39,904 bases of DNA from Clostridia bacterium. Lineage in GTDB: Bacteria; Bacillota; Clostridia; Christensenellales; CAG-1252. How positions within the stretch are numbered: the first letter of the stretch is position 1; the number at the start of each line of letters is the position of its first letter. Positions 16,211 to 23,575 of the stretch are shown here, piece after piece. Both the position numbers and the translations under genes were made by a program. The stretch spans positions 1 to 39,904 of the forward strand of contig JAFSZO010000028.1 in assembly GCA_017455605.1 (NCBI GenBank), in the 5' to 3' direction. The notes beneath the pieces were generated by a model. That model saw only the letters and a program-made list of their open reading frames with translations. It made no database searches and had not been told where the DNA came from.

Positions 16211-18028
16211 ATGAAACTGAATTACAAAAAGACTATTAAGGTCGGTCTCGCATTTGGGATCATTATGCTGTTCTGGACAGCGTACGATTTCGTCGTACCT
16301 CTCCTCCTGGAGCGGGCGTTCGGTCTCTCGAACAGCCTGCGCGGCGTGGTCATGGGCATCGACAACATCCTGTCTCTCTTCCTCCTGCCCATCTTCGGCA
16401 AGTGGTCTGACAACGTCAACTCCCGTCGAGGCAAGCGCACCCCCTTCGTCTTCTTCGGGACGATCCTGTCGGTCGTCATTATGATCTTCGTGCCCATCAC
16501 GGCGTCCTCTCAGCTAAAGGACGCGACGGCTCTCCGGAATGAGATCTACGCGGTGGAGAGCACGGCGGATTTTACTTACACGGCGTCGGACGGTAGGGCC
16601 TATGAATCCTCGGAGCAGTTCTATCGTATGATGTACGAGACCCCCGCGGCGTCGGGCGTCGGCTATGCTTACTCCGATCACGACTATCTGAAACTCAACG
16701 ATAAGAACTCCTTGGAGGCGTATCTCGCCGTCGCGAATTACGGCGTGACCGAGATCGAGAAGGACGGCGGCAAGTATTACCGCATCGAGACCGTCGTCTC
16801 GGATGGGACGCGCATCTCGGACAAGGTGGAGATCACCGAAGAGGAATACGACGAGATCAAGGTACATAACGAAGAGTATCAAAAGTTCGTCGAGCCGGGC
16901 ATCGCGGTCTTTGCGAGCGAGGAAGTGAACGTGAAGATCACCAAGGTGCATCCCGAACGCATCGGCGTCTATCTCGCGGTGCTCTTCCTTGTGTTGGTCG
17001 CGATGGCGAGCTTCCGTTCGCCCGCGGTCGCCCTGATGCCCGACGTGACTCCCAAGCCGCTCCGCTCCCAAGCCAACGCGATGATCAACCTGATGGGCGG
17101 CATTGGCGGCGCGCTCGCCTTCGTGATCTACACCGTCGGATTCCTCTTGGCGGAGAATCCCTTCGTGCAGATCTTTGCGGCGGTGGCTGCGGGTATGGTC
17201 GCCTTGCTCGTGGCGTTCCTCTTGCTCGTCAACGAGCCGAAGTACGTCGAGGAATGCCGCGAAGAGTGCGCCAAATACGGCATCAGTAACGACGACGAAG
17301 CGGTGGAGATCCACAGCGAGAAACAGCATACGGACAATCAGGAAGAGCAGGGCGCGGAGCCCCTCTCCGCCGAGGAGATCGCCCTCGCGAAAAAGAAGCA
17401 CGAGCGCGCCTTCAAGCGCAGTTTCTTCTTCATCCTCGCGTCGACCTTTATGTGGTTCATGGGCTACAACGCGATCTCGAGCAACCTGTCCGTCTACTGC
17501 ACCAAGGTGCTGAATCAGTCGGCGGCGGTCGCCTCCGTGATCTCGGGCGTGTCGATGGCGGTCTCGGCGATCGCCTTCATCCCCGTCGGGATGCTCGCCG
17601 TGAAGATCGGCAGGCGCAAGAGCGTGTTGCTCGGCTTCGGGCTGTCCGTCGTGTCCTTCGTGTTGGTCTTCCTCTTCGTGAAGCCGGACAACCTCGCAAA
17701 GTACCTCTTCGCCATCTTTTACCTGATCTCGGGCTTCGGGCTCATCATCACCAACGTGAACACCTTCCCGATGGTACTGGAGCTGTCCTCCTCGTCGAGC
17801 GTGGGCAAATACACGGGCTACTACTACATCTCCACGATGAGCGCGCAAGCCATCACCCCCTTCATCTCGGGCTTGGTGATGGACTACTTCGAGGATCAAT
17901 ATCTGTTCCTCTATTCCGCCGTCTGCGTGGTGATCGCCTTCGTGTTTATGTTCTTCACGAGGTACGGTGATTCCAAACCCGTGCCTGCGGCGTCGGCGCT
18001 GGAATACCTCGGCGCGGGCGACGATTGA
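16211..18028 (+). CDS. MFS transporter (GPH/SLC45-like) with large outer loop
   Basis: A 605-aa secondary transporter with about twelve membrane segments. The N-terminal half has the pattern of the sugar-cation symporter (GPH) and SLC45 branches: FWTAYDFVVPLLLE, VMGIDNILSLFLLPIFGKWSD and the cytoplasmic loop RRGKRTPF between helices 2 and 3. The substrate is unknown, with a glycoside or sugar a reasonable guess. An insert of about 155 residues (roughly residues 98-252) lies between helices 3 and 4, on the outer face if the topology is standard; it is hydrophilic and Tyr/Glu-rich (YTASDGRAYESSEQF, EITEEEYDEIKVHNEEYQKF). The central cytoplasmic loop (about 345-400) is charged. It stands alone between repeat elements; AAGGAG lies 6 nt before the ATG. 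Confidence 0.88.
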   Translation: MKLNYKKTIKVGLAFGIIMLFWTAYDFVVPLLLERAFGLSNSLRGVVMGIDNILSLFLLPIFGKWSDNVNSRRGKRTPFVFFGTILSVVIMIFVPITASSQLKDATALRNEIYAVESTADFTYTASDGRAYESSEQFYRMMYETPAASGVGYAYSDHDYLKLNDKNSLEAYLAVANYGVTEIEKDGGKYYRIETVVSDGTRISDKVEITEEEYDEIKVHNEEYQKFVEPGIAVFASEEVNVKITKVHPERIGVYLAVLFLVLVAMASFRSPAVALMPDVTPKPLRSQANAMINLMGGIGGALAFVIYTVGFLLAENPFVQIFAAVAAGMVALLVAFLLLVNEPKYVEECREECAKYGISNDDEAVEIHSEKQHTDNQEEQGAEPLSAEEIALAKKKHERAFKRSFFFILASTFMWFMGYNAISSNLSVYCTKVLNQSAAVASVISGVSMAVSAIAFIPVGMLAVKIGRRKSVLLGFGLSVVSFVLVFLFVKPDNLAKYLFAIFYLISGFGLIITNVNTFPMVLELSSSSSVGKYTGYYYISTMSAQAITPFISGLVMDYFEDQYLFLYSAVCVVIAFVFMFFTRYGDSKPVPAASALEYLGAGDD

Positions 18029-18157
18029 CGTGGGCTTCGTATATCGCGCAACTTCTTCGTTGCTTGACTTCGCGTCGGCGAAATCACGTACAAGGAGTAC
18101 GCTCATTCGTCGCCGCTCGTCGTGCCTCGAATTTGCATCAATCTCCGAAGCCCACGT
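18028..18157 (+). repeat. 125-bp inverted-repeat element, copy A
   Basis: ACGTGGGCTTCG (18028-18039) and CGAAGCCCACGT (18146-18157) form a perfect 12-bp terminal inverted repeat; the first base is the last base of the MFS stop codon. The core hairpin CGTAC-aagga-GTACG is at 18087-18101, and an outer CGGCGA/TCGCCG stem can surround it. Trimmed to the 126 bp that align with copy B, the core offsets are 57 and 54 nt. No T-run follows, so it does not look like a simple terminator. Confidence 0.82.
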
Positions 18158-18210
18158 GGGTGGGGATAGAGTGATTGCCTGATGAGCACCGCTCTCCGCA
18201 CTCTCGACAG

Positions 18211-18335
18211 ATGGACTTTGCATATTGCGCAATGGCTGTGTTCCTGTCTGCGGGTTTGCGACATCACGTACAAGGAGTACGCTCAATCGCAACCCCTTGC
18301 CGAGCCTTGCCCTTGCATCAATCTGCAAAGTCCAT
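18211..18335 (+). repeat. 125-bp inverted-repeat element, copy B
   Basis: ATGGACTTTGCA (18211-18222) and TGCAAAGTCCAT (18324-18335) form a perfect 12-bp terminal inverted repeat. The core hairpin CGTAC-aagga-GTACG is at 18267-18281, enclosed by GGGTTTGCGA/TCGCAACCC pairing with one bulge. The stretches CATATTGCGCAA and TTGCATCAATCT align with TATATCGCGCAA and TTGCATCAATCT of copy A, while both pairs of stems differ in sequence but remain complementary. Confidence 0.82.
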
Positions 18336-18363
18336 TGGACGTAATGGGAAAAACGATTCCGTC

Positions 18364-18395
18364 TAATGCGGAATGCAGAATGCGGAATGCGGAAT
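18364..18395. repeat. GAATGCG heptamer tract
   Basis: Heptamers GAATGCA, GAATGCG and GAATGCG preceded by TAATGCG, the same repeat as at 15672. It is followed by GGGTCGCGTCGCTCCGAAA, which matches GGGTCGCCTACGGCTCCGAAA at 15784-15804. The two intergenic regions therefore share the order heptamers, box, repeat units, 125-bp element, gene. Confidence 0.85.
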
Positions 18396-18442
18396 AGAGG
18401 GTCGCGTCGCTCCGAAAAAACAGAAAGGCATTCCCGCAGGTC

Positions 18443-18533
18443 GATTGCGGAGAATGGTGTAAAGAACAAACCGAAGAGCCCGCAGGGTTCCGAATATGAA
18501 AAAAATATATCATCACACCATCCTATCAAACAG
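18443..18533. repeat. Single unit of the 84-bp repeat family
   Basis: GATTGCGGAGAATGGT at 18443-18458 is followed by GTAAAGAACAAACCGAAGAGC and CCGCAGGG, matching the units at 15823-16089. The next 16-mer starts at 18537, so this unit is 94 bp. The interval 18029-18670 contains no gene; it holds copies A and B, the heptamer tract, this unit and copy D. Confidence 0.8.
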
Positions 18534-18660
18534 GTCGATTGCGGAGAATGGTGTGGAGACAAGCGCTCTTTGACGAAACGAGCAGGCGCGTACTCCTTGT
18601 ACGTAACTGCGAGGCGAGGAGATAGTTAGCGCAGGATACGCGCCGTTATACGCGATCGAC
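18534..18660 (-). repeat. 125-bp inverted-repeat element, copy D
   Basis: GTCGATTGCG (18534-18543) pairs with CGCGATCGAC (18651-18660) over 10 bp with one G-U wobble. The core hairpin CGTAC-tcctt-GTACG is at 18589-18603. Taken as 18535-18659 (125 bp), the core offsets are again 56 and 54 nt on the minus strand. It is about 80% identical to copy C by eye and ends 10 bp before the next start codon, against its AGGAGG site. Confidence 0.82.
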
Positions 18661-18670
18661 AGGAGGGAAT

Positions 18671-19495
18671 ATGGGTTTTGATTGTGAATTAGTCGGCAAA
18701 GTCGGCTCAATGGCGCTCATCGACAAAAAGCGCAACGCGCTCAGCTACGACACCGTCGCGCGAATTTCGCAGGACCTGCGTCCCGGTGACATTTGGGTCA
18801 CGTCGGGCGCGGTGGAGGTCGGCAGGCTCGACTACGTGAAGCGAAACGGATGCGAGATCGAGGGGGACGACGAATCGGTGAAGACCGATTACAGCGCGCA
18901 GGGACAGACCGTGCTGATGAACACCTATCGGCAGTTCATCGACCCGAAGTACAGCGTGCGGCAGATCCTCGTGGAGCATCAACACTTCAACGATCCCGAG
19001 AAGCGGGAGCACCTGCACGGGCTGCTCGTGCGTTCGATGAAGCAGGGCGCGATCCCCATCATCAATTACAACGACGCGGTCAGCTGTGAGGAGACGCGCA
19101 ACCTCGAGATCCGCAACCTCAAGCTGAAGTCGGCGCACGTCGTTCAATGCGTGGACAACGACGAGACAGCCTCCCAAATCGCCTGTCTGATGAAGGCGGA
19201 GACGCTGCTCATCATGACCTCGACCGAGGGCATCTATCTCGACAGCAAGGACAAGTCCACCCTCGTCCCCGTGATCGGCGGCAAGGATATCTACGAGCTC
19301 ATCAAGAACGTCGAATACCATCAGACCCTCTGCGAGGGCGCGAGCCGCAAGGGGGCGAACGGCGCCTACGCCAAGCTCGAGTACATCAAAGAGCCCCTGA
19401 AAAACGGCACGACCGTCATCATCGGTAGCTCCTTCTATACGATCCGCGAGCTACTCTCCGGCGCCGCGCCGCGGACGATCATCAAGGTGAACTGA
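18671..19495 (+). CDS. Amino-acid kinase family protein, glutamate 5-kinase-like
   Basis: A 274-aa cytoplasmic kinase of the amino-acid kinase fold. KVGSMAL, VTSGAVEVGR, AQGQ, NYNDAVS, VDNDETASQIACLM and TSTEGIYL correspond in order to the conserved blocks of glutamate 5-kinase (ProB), which makes gamma-glutamyl phosphate for proline synthesis. It lacks the C-terminal PUA domain of many ProB proteins and no proA is in the window, so another acyl-phosphate-forming substrate is possible. It starts at an ATG with AGGAGGG 3 nt upstream, directly after element D, and ends at an intrinsic terminator. It is a single-gene unit. Confidence 0.78.
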   Translation: MGFDCELVGKVGSMALIDKKRNALSYDTVARISQDLRPGDIWVTSGAVEVGRLDYVKRNGCEIEGDDESVKTDYSAQGQTVLMNTYRQFIDPKYSVRQILVEHQHFNDPEKREHLHGLLVRSMKQGAIPIINYNDAVSCEETRNLEIRNLKLKSAHVVQCVDNDETASQIACLMKAETLLIMTSTEGIYLDSKDKSTLVPVIGGKDIYELIKNVEYHQTLCEGASRKGANGAYAKLEYIKEPLKNGTTVIIGSSFYTIRELLSGAAPRTIIKVN

Positions 19496-19514
19496 ATATT
19501 CGTGACTCCCGAGC

Positions 19515-19552
19515 AAGGATCCCGATCGGTCGATTAGGATCCTTATTTTTTT
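19515..19552 (+). terminator. Intrinsic terminator after the amino-acid kinase gene
   Basis: AAGGATCC (19515-19522) and GGATCCTT (19537-19544) form an 8-bp stem followed by ATTTTTTT. Confidence 0.85.
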
Positions 19553-19575
19553 GCATACTACCTCTCGGAGGTACT

Positions 19576-20094
19576 ATGAAAGCAACGGGAATACTGAGAA
19601 GGATAGACGAACTGGGCAGGGTGGTGATCCCCAAGGAGATCCGCAAGACGATGAAGATGCGGGAAGGGGAAGAGCTGGAGATCTACACGACCGCGGAAGA
19701 GGTGGTGCTGAAGAAGTACAGCGAACTCTCCGCGATGGAGACCTTCGCGCGGTCCCTCGTGACGGCGATCAAGAAGGTGACGGGGCGCTCCGCCGCGGTG
19801 ACGGACGGGGACGTGGTGATCGCCTCGGTCGGCACGATGGCGCCGCCCGTAGGCAGCGCGATCGGCGACGACCTCAGGAAGATCCTCGCGGGACGGCGCA
19901 CCGTCGTGCTCTCGGAGGAGAAATGCCTGCCCCTCGGGGAGAAGGGCGCGCGGGGAGAGGTGATCCGACCGATCCTGTCGGCGGGTGACCTGTTCGGCGC
20001 GTTGATCCTCGCCTCGGACGAGCCGCTCACCAAGGCGGACGAGACCGTCGCGGCGATGGGGGCGAGCCTCTTTGAACAGCAGATCGACCGATAA
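19576..20094 (+). CDS. spoVT: Stage V sporulation protein T (AbrB-family regulator)
   Basis: A 172-aa transcription regulator. Residues 1-50 are an AbrB/SpoVT swapped-hairpin DNA-binding domain with the near-invariant start MKATGILRRIDELGRVVIPKEIRK; VVLKKYSELS then leads into a C-terminal GAF-like sensor domain ending with the helix that contains AMGASLFEQQI. Length and sequence fit SpoVT, which tunes sigma-G-dependent genes in the forespore. A GGAGGT site lies 4 nt before the ATG. The gene order spoVT, flippase, mazG matches the spoVT-yabM-yabN order of Bacillus, which strengthens the call. Confidence 0.95.
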   Translation: MKATGILRRIDELGRVVIPKEIRKTMKMREGEELEIYTTAEEVVLKKYSELSAMETFARSLVTAIKKVTGRSAAVTDGDVVIASVGTMAPPVGSAIGDDLRKILAGRRTVVLSEEKCLPLGEKGARGEVIRPILSAGDLFGALILASDEPLTKADETVAAMGASLFEQQIDR

Positions 20095-21619
20095 TCGGTA
20101 TGCCCGTCGCGCGGGCGCGCTGACCGTGGTCGGCTTGCTTGCGAAGGTGGTGGGCGCGCTGTACCGCATCCCGCTCACCAATATCATCGGCGCGGAGGGG
20201 GTCGGGCTGTATCAGCTGATCTTCAGCATCTATGCCCTCGGTATCGCGCTGACTTCGGCGTTTTCCGCCACCTTGATCTCGCGGCAGGTCTCTGCCTGTC
20301 TCGCGGTCGGGGACGAGTGCGGTGCGAAAGGATATTTCGTGACGGCGACGGCGGAGAGCGTCCTGTCCGCCCTTGTGATCGCGGCGGCGATGTTTTTCTT
20401 CGGTAGCAGGATCGCGGCGGCGCAGGGCACCGCGGAAGGGGCGCTCGGCTATCGGGTGATCGCTCCCGCCGTGGCGTTCGTCGCGCTGTTGTCCGCGATC
20501 AAGGGCTGGTTCAACGGCAATATGGATCTGCGCCCCACCGCCTGGTCGATGCTGATCGAGCAGGCGGTGAAGCTCGGCGCGGGACTGCTACTCGCCACCC
20601 TTTTGCGTGACAGAGGGGTCGGCGTCGCCTGCGCCGCCGCGCTCGCGGGGGTAACCCTCGCGGAACTGACGGCGACCGTGACCCTCTCGATCCTTTATAT
20701 GAAAAGGCGTGCGGACACGCCGCTTGCGCGCGTCTCTTTTCGGCGGGTGCTCGCAGACGGGTTGCCTCTTCGGCTGAACGGACTGATCCTGCCTGCCGCC
20801 GCCTTTATCGACGGACTCTTGATCGTGCGTTTGCTCTCCCTTTACGGGATGTCGCAGGGGGAGGGGGTCGCCGCCTACGGCATTTACGCGGGTGCGATCA
20901 ATTCCGTCGTGAACTTCCCCGTCGTCGTGGTGATCTCGCTCGCCATCGCCGTGATCCCTCTGATATCGAGGAGCAAAGCGACGCGCGATATAGGGACTCT
21001 CAAGGGAAAATCGACCTTGACCGTGAAGCTCGCGATCGTGGTCTCGTTGCCCGCCGCCCTCGCGCTGATCCTCCTCGCGCCGCAGGTCGTGGACGTGCTG
21101 TATCCCGTCTTTTCGGCGGAGGAGAGGGCGGTCGCGGCGCGCCTCCTCGCCGTGGGGGCGGGGAGCGTGCTTTTTCTCTCCCTCACGCAGATCTATTCCT
21201 CCCTCTTGCAGGCGATCGACCGAGCTGCCGACGCGGCGTCCGCGCTCGCTCTCTCGATGCTGGTTCGGGTGATCCTGACCATCCTGTTCGTCCCGCGCAT
21301 CGGCATCCTCGGTATCGCGGTCGCGACCCTCGTCTCCTACGCGCTCGCCACCGCCTTGGACCTCGTGAAATGGCTCGCGTATACGGGCAAAGCCGAAAAC
21401 GCTTTCAAAACCCTTGCCACCGTGACCGCTTCGGGTGGTATAATGGTAACGGCGATCCTCGCCCCCGTGCTGTTGATCGGCAGTCCGATCCTGTCCCTCG
21501 TCGTATCCGCGGCGGTGGGATCGGCGGTCTATCTCGTCGCGGTGTTGAAACTGAAGGTGTTTTCCATCGGGGAGTTGCGCTCTTTGCCGCTTTCCTCATT
21601 GACGACGAAAAGGAGATGA
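20072..21619 (+). CDS. SpoVB/YabM-type polysaccharide flippase (MOP superfamily)
   Basis: A 515-aa membrane protein with about 14 transmembrane segments. The start AGALTVVGLLAKVVGALYRIPLT followed by GAEGVGLYQ is typical of the SpoVB/MurJ-like lipid-linked oligosaccharide flippases of Firmicutes. It probably moves cell-wall or spore-cortex precursors across the membrane. The start is a TTG at 20072, overlapping spoVT by 23 bp; the ATG at 20100 is out of frame, and no other in-frame ATG precedes the first helix. It is equivalent in position to yabM of Bacillus. The AAGGAG of the next gene overlaps its stop. Confidence 0.88.
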   Translation: MNSRSTDNRYARRAGALTVVGLLAKVVGALYRIPLTNIIGAEGVGLYQLIFSIYALGIALTSAFSATLISRQVSACLAVGDECGAKGYFVTATAESVLSALVIAAAMFFFGSRIAAAQGTAEGALGYRVIAPAVAFVALLSAIKGWFNGNMDLRPTAWSMLIEQAVKLGAGLLLATLLRDRGVGVACAAALAGVTLAELTATVTLSILYMKRRADTPLARVSFRRVLADGLPLRLNGLILPAAAFIDGLLIVRLLSLYGMSQGEGVAAYGIYAGAINSVVNFPVVVVISLAIAVIPLISRSKATRDIGTLKGKSTLTVKLAIVVSLPAALALILLAPQVVDVLYPVFSAEERAVAARLLAVGAGSVLFLSLTQIYSSLLQAIDRAADAASALALSMLVRVILTILFVPRIGILGIAVATLVSYALATALDLVKWLAYTGKAENAFKTLATVTASGGIMVTAILAPVLLIGSPILSLVVSAAVGSAVYLVAVLKLKVFSIGELRSLPLSSLTTKRR

Positions 21620-21621
21620 CT

Positions 21622-22632
21622 ATGGACAGATATATCGTATCGGCGGGTTCTCTGCTCGCCAACAGAGCGTTTTCGGCGCCCGTCGGCGCCACCCTCGAAG
21701 TGACGGATGTCACGCCCGACCTCTTCGAGCGGGTCAAAGCCAAACTCTTACATATCCTCGGGGACGAAGTCTGTACCGTGAAGGGCAGGACGGCGCGCCT
21801 CTCCGAGCAGACCGCGGCGGAGGGCTCGTTCGGCCTCTGTTTCCCCCCGCGCGATTTTTTGAAAAAGACCCGTTTCGATTTTAACGATCTCATCTACGTC
21901 ATCCATCGTCTCAGGGACGAGGACGGTTGCGAATGGGACAAGGTGCAGACGCACGAGAGCATTCGCGAGAATGCCGTCGAAGAAGCTTACGAGCTCGTGG
22001 AGGCGATCAACAACCGCGACCTCGATAATATGCGCGAGGAGACGGGAGACGTCCTCTTGCAGGGCGCCTTTCACGCCGTGATCGCGGAGGACGGCGGGGA
22101 GTACGACGTTTCGGACGGGATGAGCGAGCTTTGCGCGAAGCTGATCTTCCGCCATCCGCACGTGTTCGGCGAGATCAAGGCGAAGAATCAGGAAGAAGCG
22201 CTCGCCGCGTGGGAACAGGCGAAAATGAAGGAAAAGAAGCAAAAGAGCGCCTCCGAACGGATGACGCACGTCGCGGGGACGCTCCCCCAACCGATGCGCG
22301 CCGCCAAGGTGCAGAAGTACGCCGCCTCGGTCGGATTCGATTTCCCGACGGCGGAAGAAGCCGCGACCAAGGTCACGGAGGAGCTCGCGGAGCTACTTGC
22401 CGCGGGCGAGAAGGACAAGGAGATGGAAGGGGGCGACCTCTTGTTTGCGGCGATCAACGTCTTGAGACTCAGAAAGATCAATCCCGAGATGGCGCTCCTC
22501 CGCTCGACGGATAAATTCGTGCGCCGTTTCACCGCGGTGGAGCGTCGCGTCGAGGCGATGGGAGCGGATATCCGCACGCTCGGGCTCGCAAAGCTCGACG
22601 AGATATATAACCAAGTCAAGAATGAAGAGTGA
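21622..22632 (+). CDS. mazG: MazG-family NTP pyrophosphohydrolase (YabN-like, short N-terminus)
   Basis: A 336-aa protein with two MazG domains. The first is at about residues 90-185 (IHRLRDEDGCEWDKVQTHESI, EEAYELVEAI, EETGDVLLQ) and the second at about 235-320 (KVTEELAELLAAG, MEGGDLLFA). MazG hydrolyses nucleoside triphosphates to monophosphates. In Bacillus YabN a tetrapyrrole-methylase domain of over 200 residues comes first; here only about 80 residues precede MazG, with no methylase motifs. The ATG at 21622 is preferred over that at 21616 because AAGGAG lies 6 nt before it. It overlaps the following dihydrouridine synthase gene by 11 bp. Confidence 0.9.
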   Translation: MDRYIVSAGSLLANRAFSAPVGATLEVTDVTPDLFERVKAKLLHILGDEVCTVKGRTARLSEQTAAEGSFGLCFPPRDFLKKTRFDFNDLIYVIHRLRDEDGCEWDKVQTHESIRENAVEEAYELVEAINNRDLDNMREETGDVLLQGAFHAVIAEDGGEYDVSDGMSELCAKLIFRHPHVFGEIKAKNQEEALAAWEQAKMKEKKQKSASERMTHVAGTLPQPMRAAKVQKYAASVGFDFPTAEEAATKVTEELAELLAAGEKDKEMEGGDLLFAAINVLRLRKINPEMALLRSTDKFVRRFTAVERRVEAMGADIRTLGLAKLDEIYNQVKNEE

Positions 22633-23575
22633 CGCCCTCAGGATCGGGAAGATCGAGCTGTGCTCTCGCGCATTGTTCGCGCCGATGGCGGGTTATTCCG
22701 ACCTCGGGGCTCGCTATCTCGCGCGCTTGTACGGGGCGGGGCTGACGACCTCCGAGATGGTCAGCGCGAAGGGGCTGTGTTATCACAACCGTGAGACCGA
22801 AGCGCTCCTCGCCAAGACCGAGATCGAGACGCCCTTTGCGGCGCAACTCTTTTCCGCATCGCCCGAATACACGGCGAAGGCGGTCGCCTTGCTGCCCGAG
22901 GGGATCGATATCGTGGACATCAATATGGGGTGTCCCGCGCCCAAGATCGTGAAAAACGGGGAGGGGAGCGCGCTCCTCAAGGATCCCGTCCTTGCGGGGG
23001 AGCTCGTGGCGGCGGCAGTAGCGGCGAGCCGGAGACCCGTCACGGTCAAGATGCGTCTCGGCTACGAGATGGGGGCGTTTTCGGCGGACAAGGTCGCAAG
23101 ATCGGTGGAGGCGGCGGGTGCTTCCGCCGTCACCGTGCACGGCAGATACCGCGACCAAATGTATGCCGGGAGCGTGGACCTCGCCGCGATCAAGCGAGTG
23201 CGCGACGCAGTGGCTGTCCCCCTTGTCGCCAACGGAGACGTGCGTTCCCTGCGCGATTACGAGCGGATGCTCCGCGAGACCGAAGCCGACGGGGTGATGA
23301 TCGGCAGAGGGGCGCTTGGCAATTACCGCCTCTTCGCGGAGATCGCGGGCAAGACGGTGGCGCGCACCGAAAGGGAGGACATCCTCTTGCAGATAGAGTT
23401 TTTAAAAAAGCAATACTCGGAGCGGATCGTCGTGAATCTGATGAAGCATCACGTCTGCGCTTACGCCTCGGGTAAGGCGGGCGTCGCGAAGGAGATCCGC
23501 GATCGCGTGCATCACGCGACGGATTACGCCGAGCTCTACGCCCTCGTGGACGAGTATTTCGGAGGTGGGAGATGA
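22622..23575 (+). CDS. dus: tRNA-dihydrouridine synthase (DusB-like)
   Basis: A 317-aa FMN-dependent enzyme that reduces uridines in the tRNA D-loop. APMAGYSD (about residues 20-27) starts the TIM-barrel, NMGCPAPKIVKNGEGSALL holds the catalytic Cys104, VTVKMRLGYE and VHGRYRDQMY contribute to flavin and RNA binding, and VANGDVRS and MIGRGALGN form the phosphate site. About 70 C-terminal residues form the helical RNA-binding domain. The start overlaps mazG by 11 bp and the stop overlaps the next gene (ATGA), so it belongs to the spoVT-to-cotH chain. Confidence 0.94.
   Translation: MKSDALRIGKIELCSRALFAPMAGYSDLGARYLARLYGAGLTTSEMVSAKGLCYHNRETEALLAKTEIETPFAAQLFSASPEYTAKAVALLPEGIDIVDINMGCPAPKIVKNGEGSALLKDPVLAGELVAAAVAASRRPVTVKMRLGYEMGAFSADKVARSVEAAGASAVTVHGRYRDQMYAGSVDLAAIKRVRDAVAVPLVANGDVRSLRDYERMLRETEADGVMIGRGALGNYRLFAEIAGKTVARTEREDILLQIEFLKKQYSERIVVNLMKHHVCAYASGKAGVAKEIRDRVHHATDYAELYALVDEYFGGGR

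Noticed and set aside
18028-18335. Elements A and B as simple transcription terminators of the MFS gene
   Set aside because: Neither has a T-run after the stem and the terminal repeats are more than 100 nt apart; termination cannot be excluded but does not explain the conservation.
16072-18660. Integron attC sites as an explanation for the 125-bp elements
   Set aside because: attC sites have conserved RYYYAAC/GTTRRRY boundaries; the ends here do not match, the terminal stems vary freely, and there is no integron integrase in the window.
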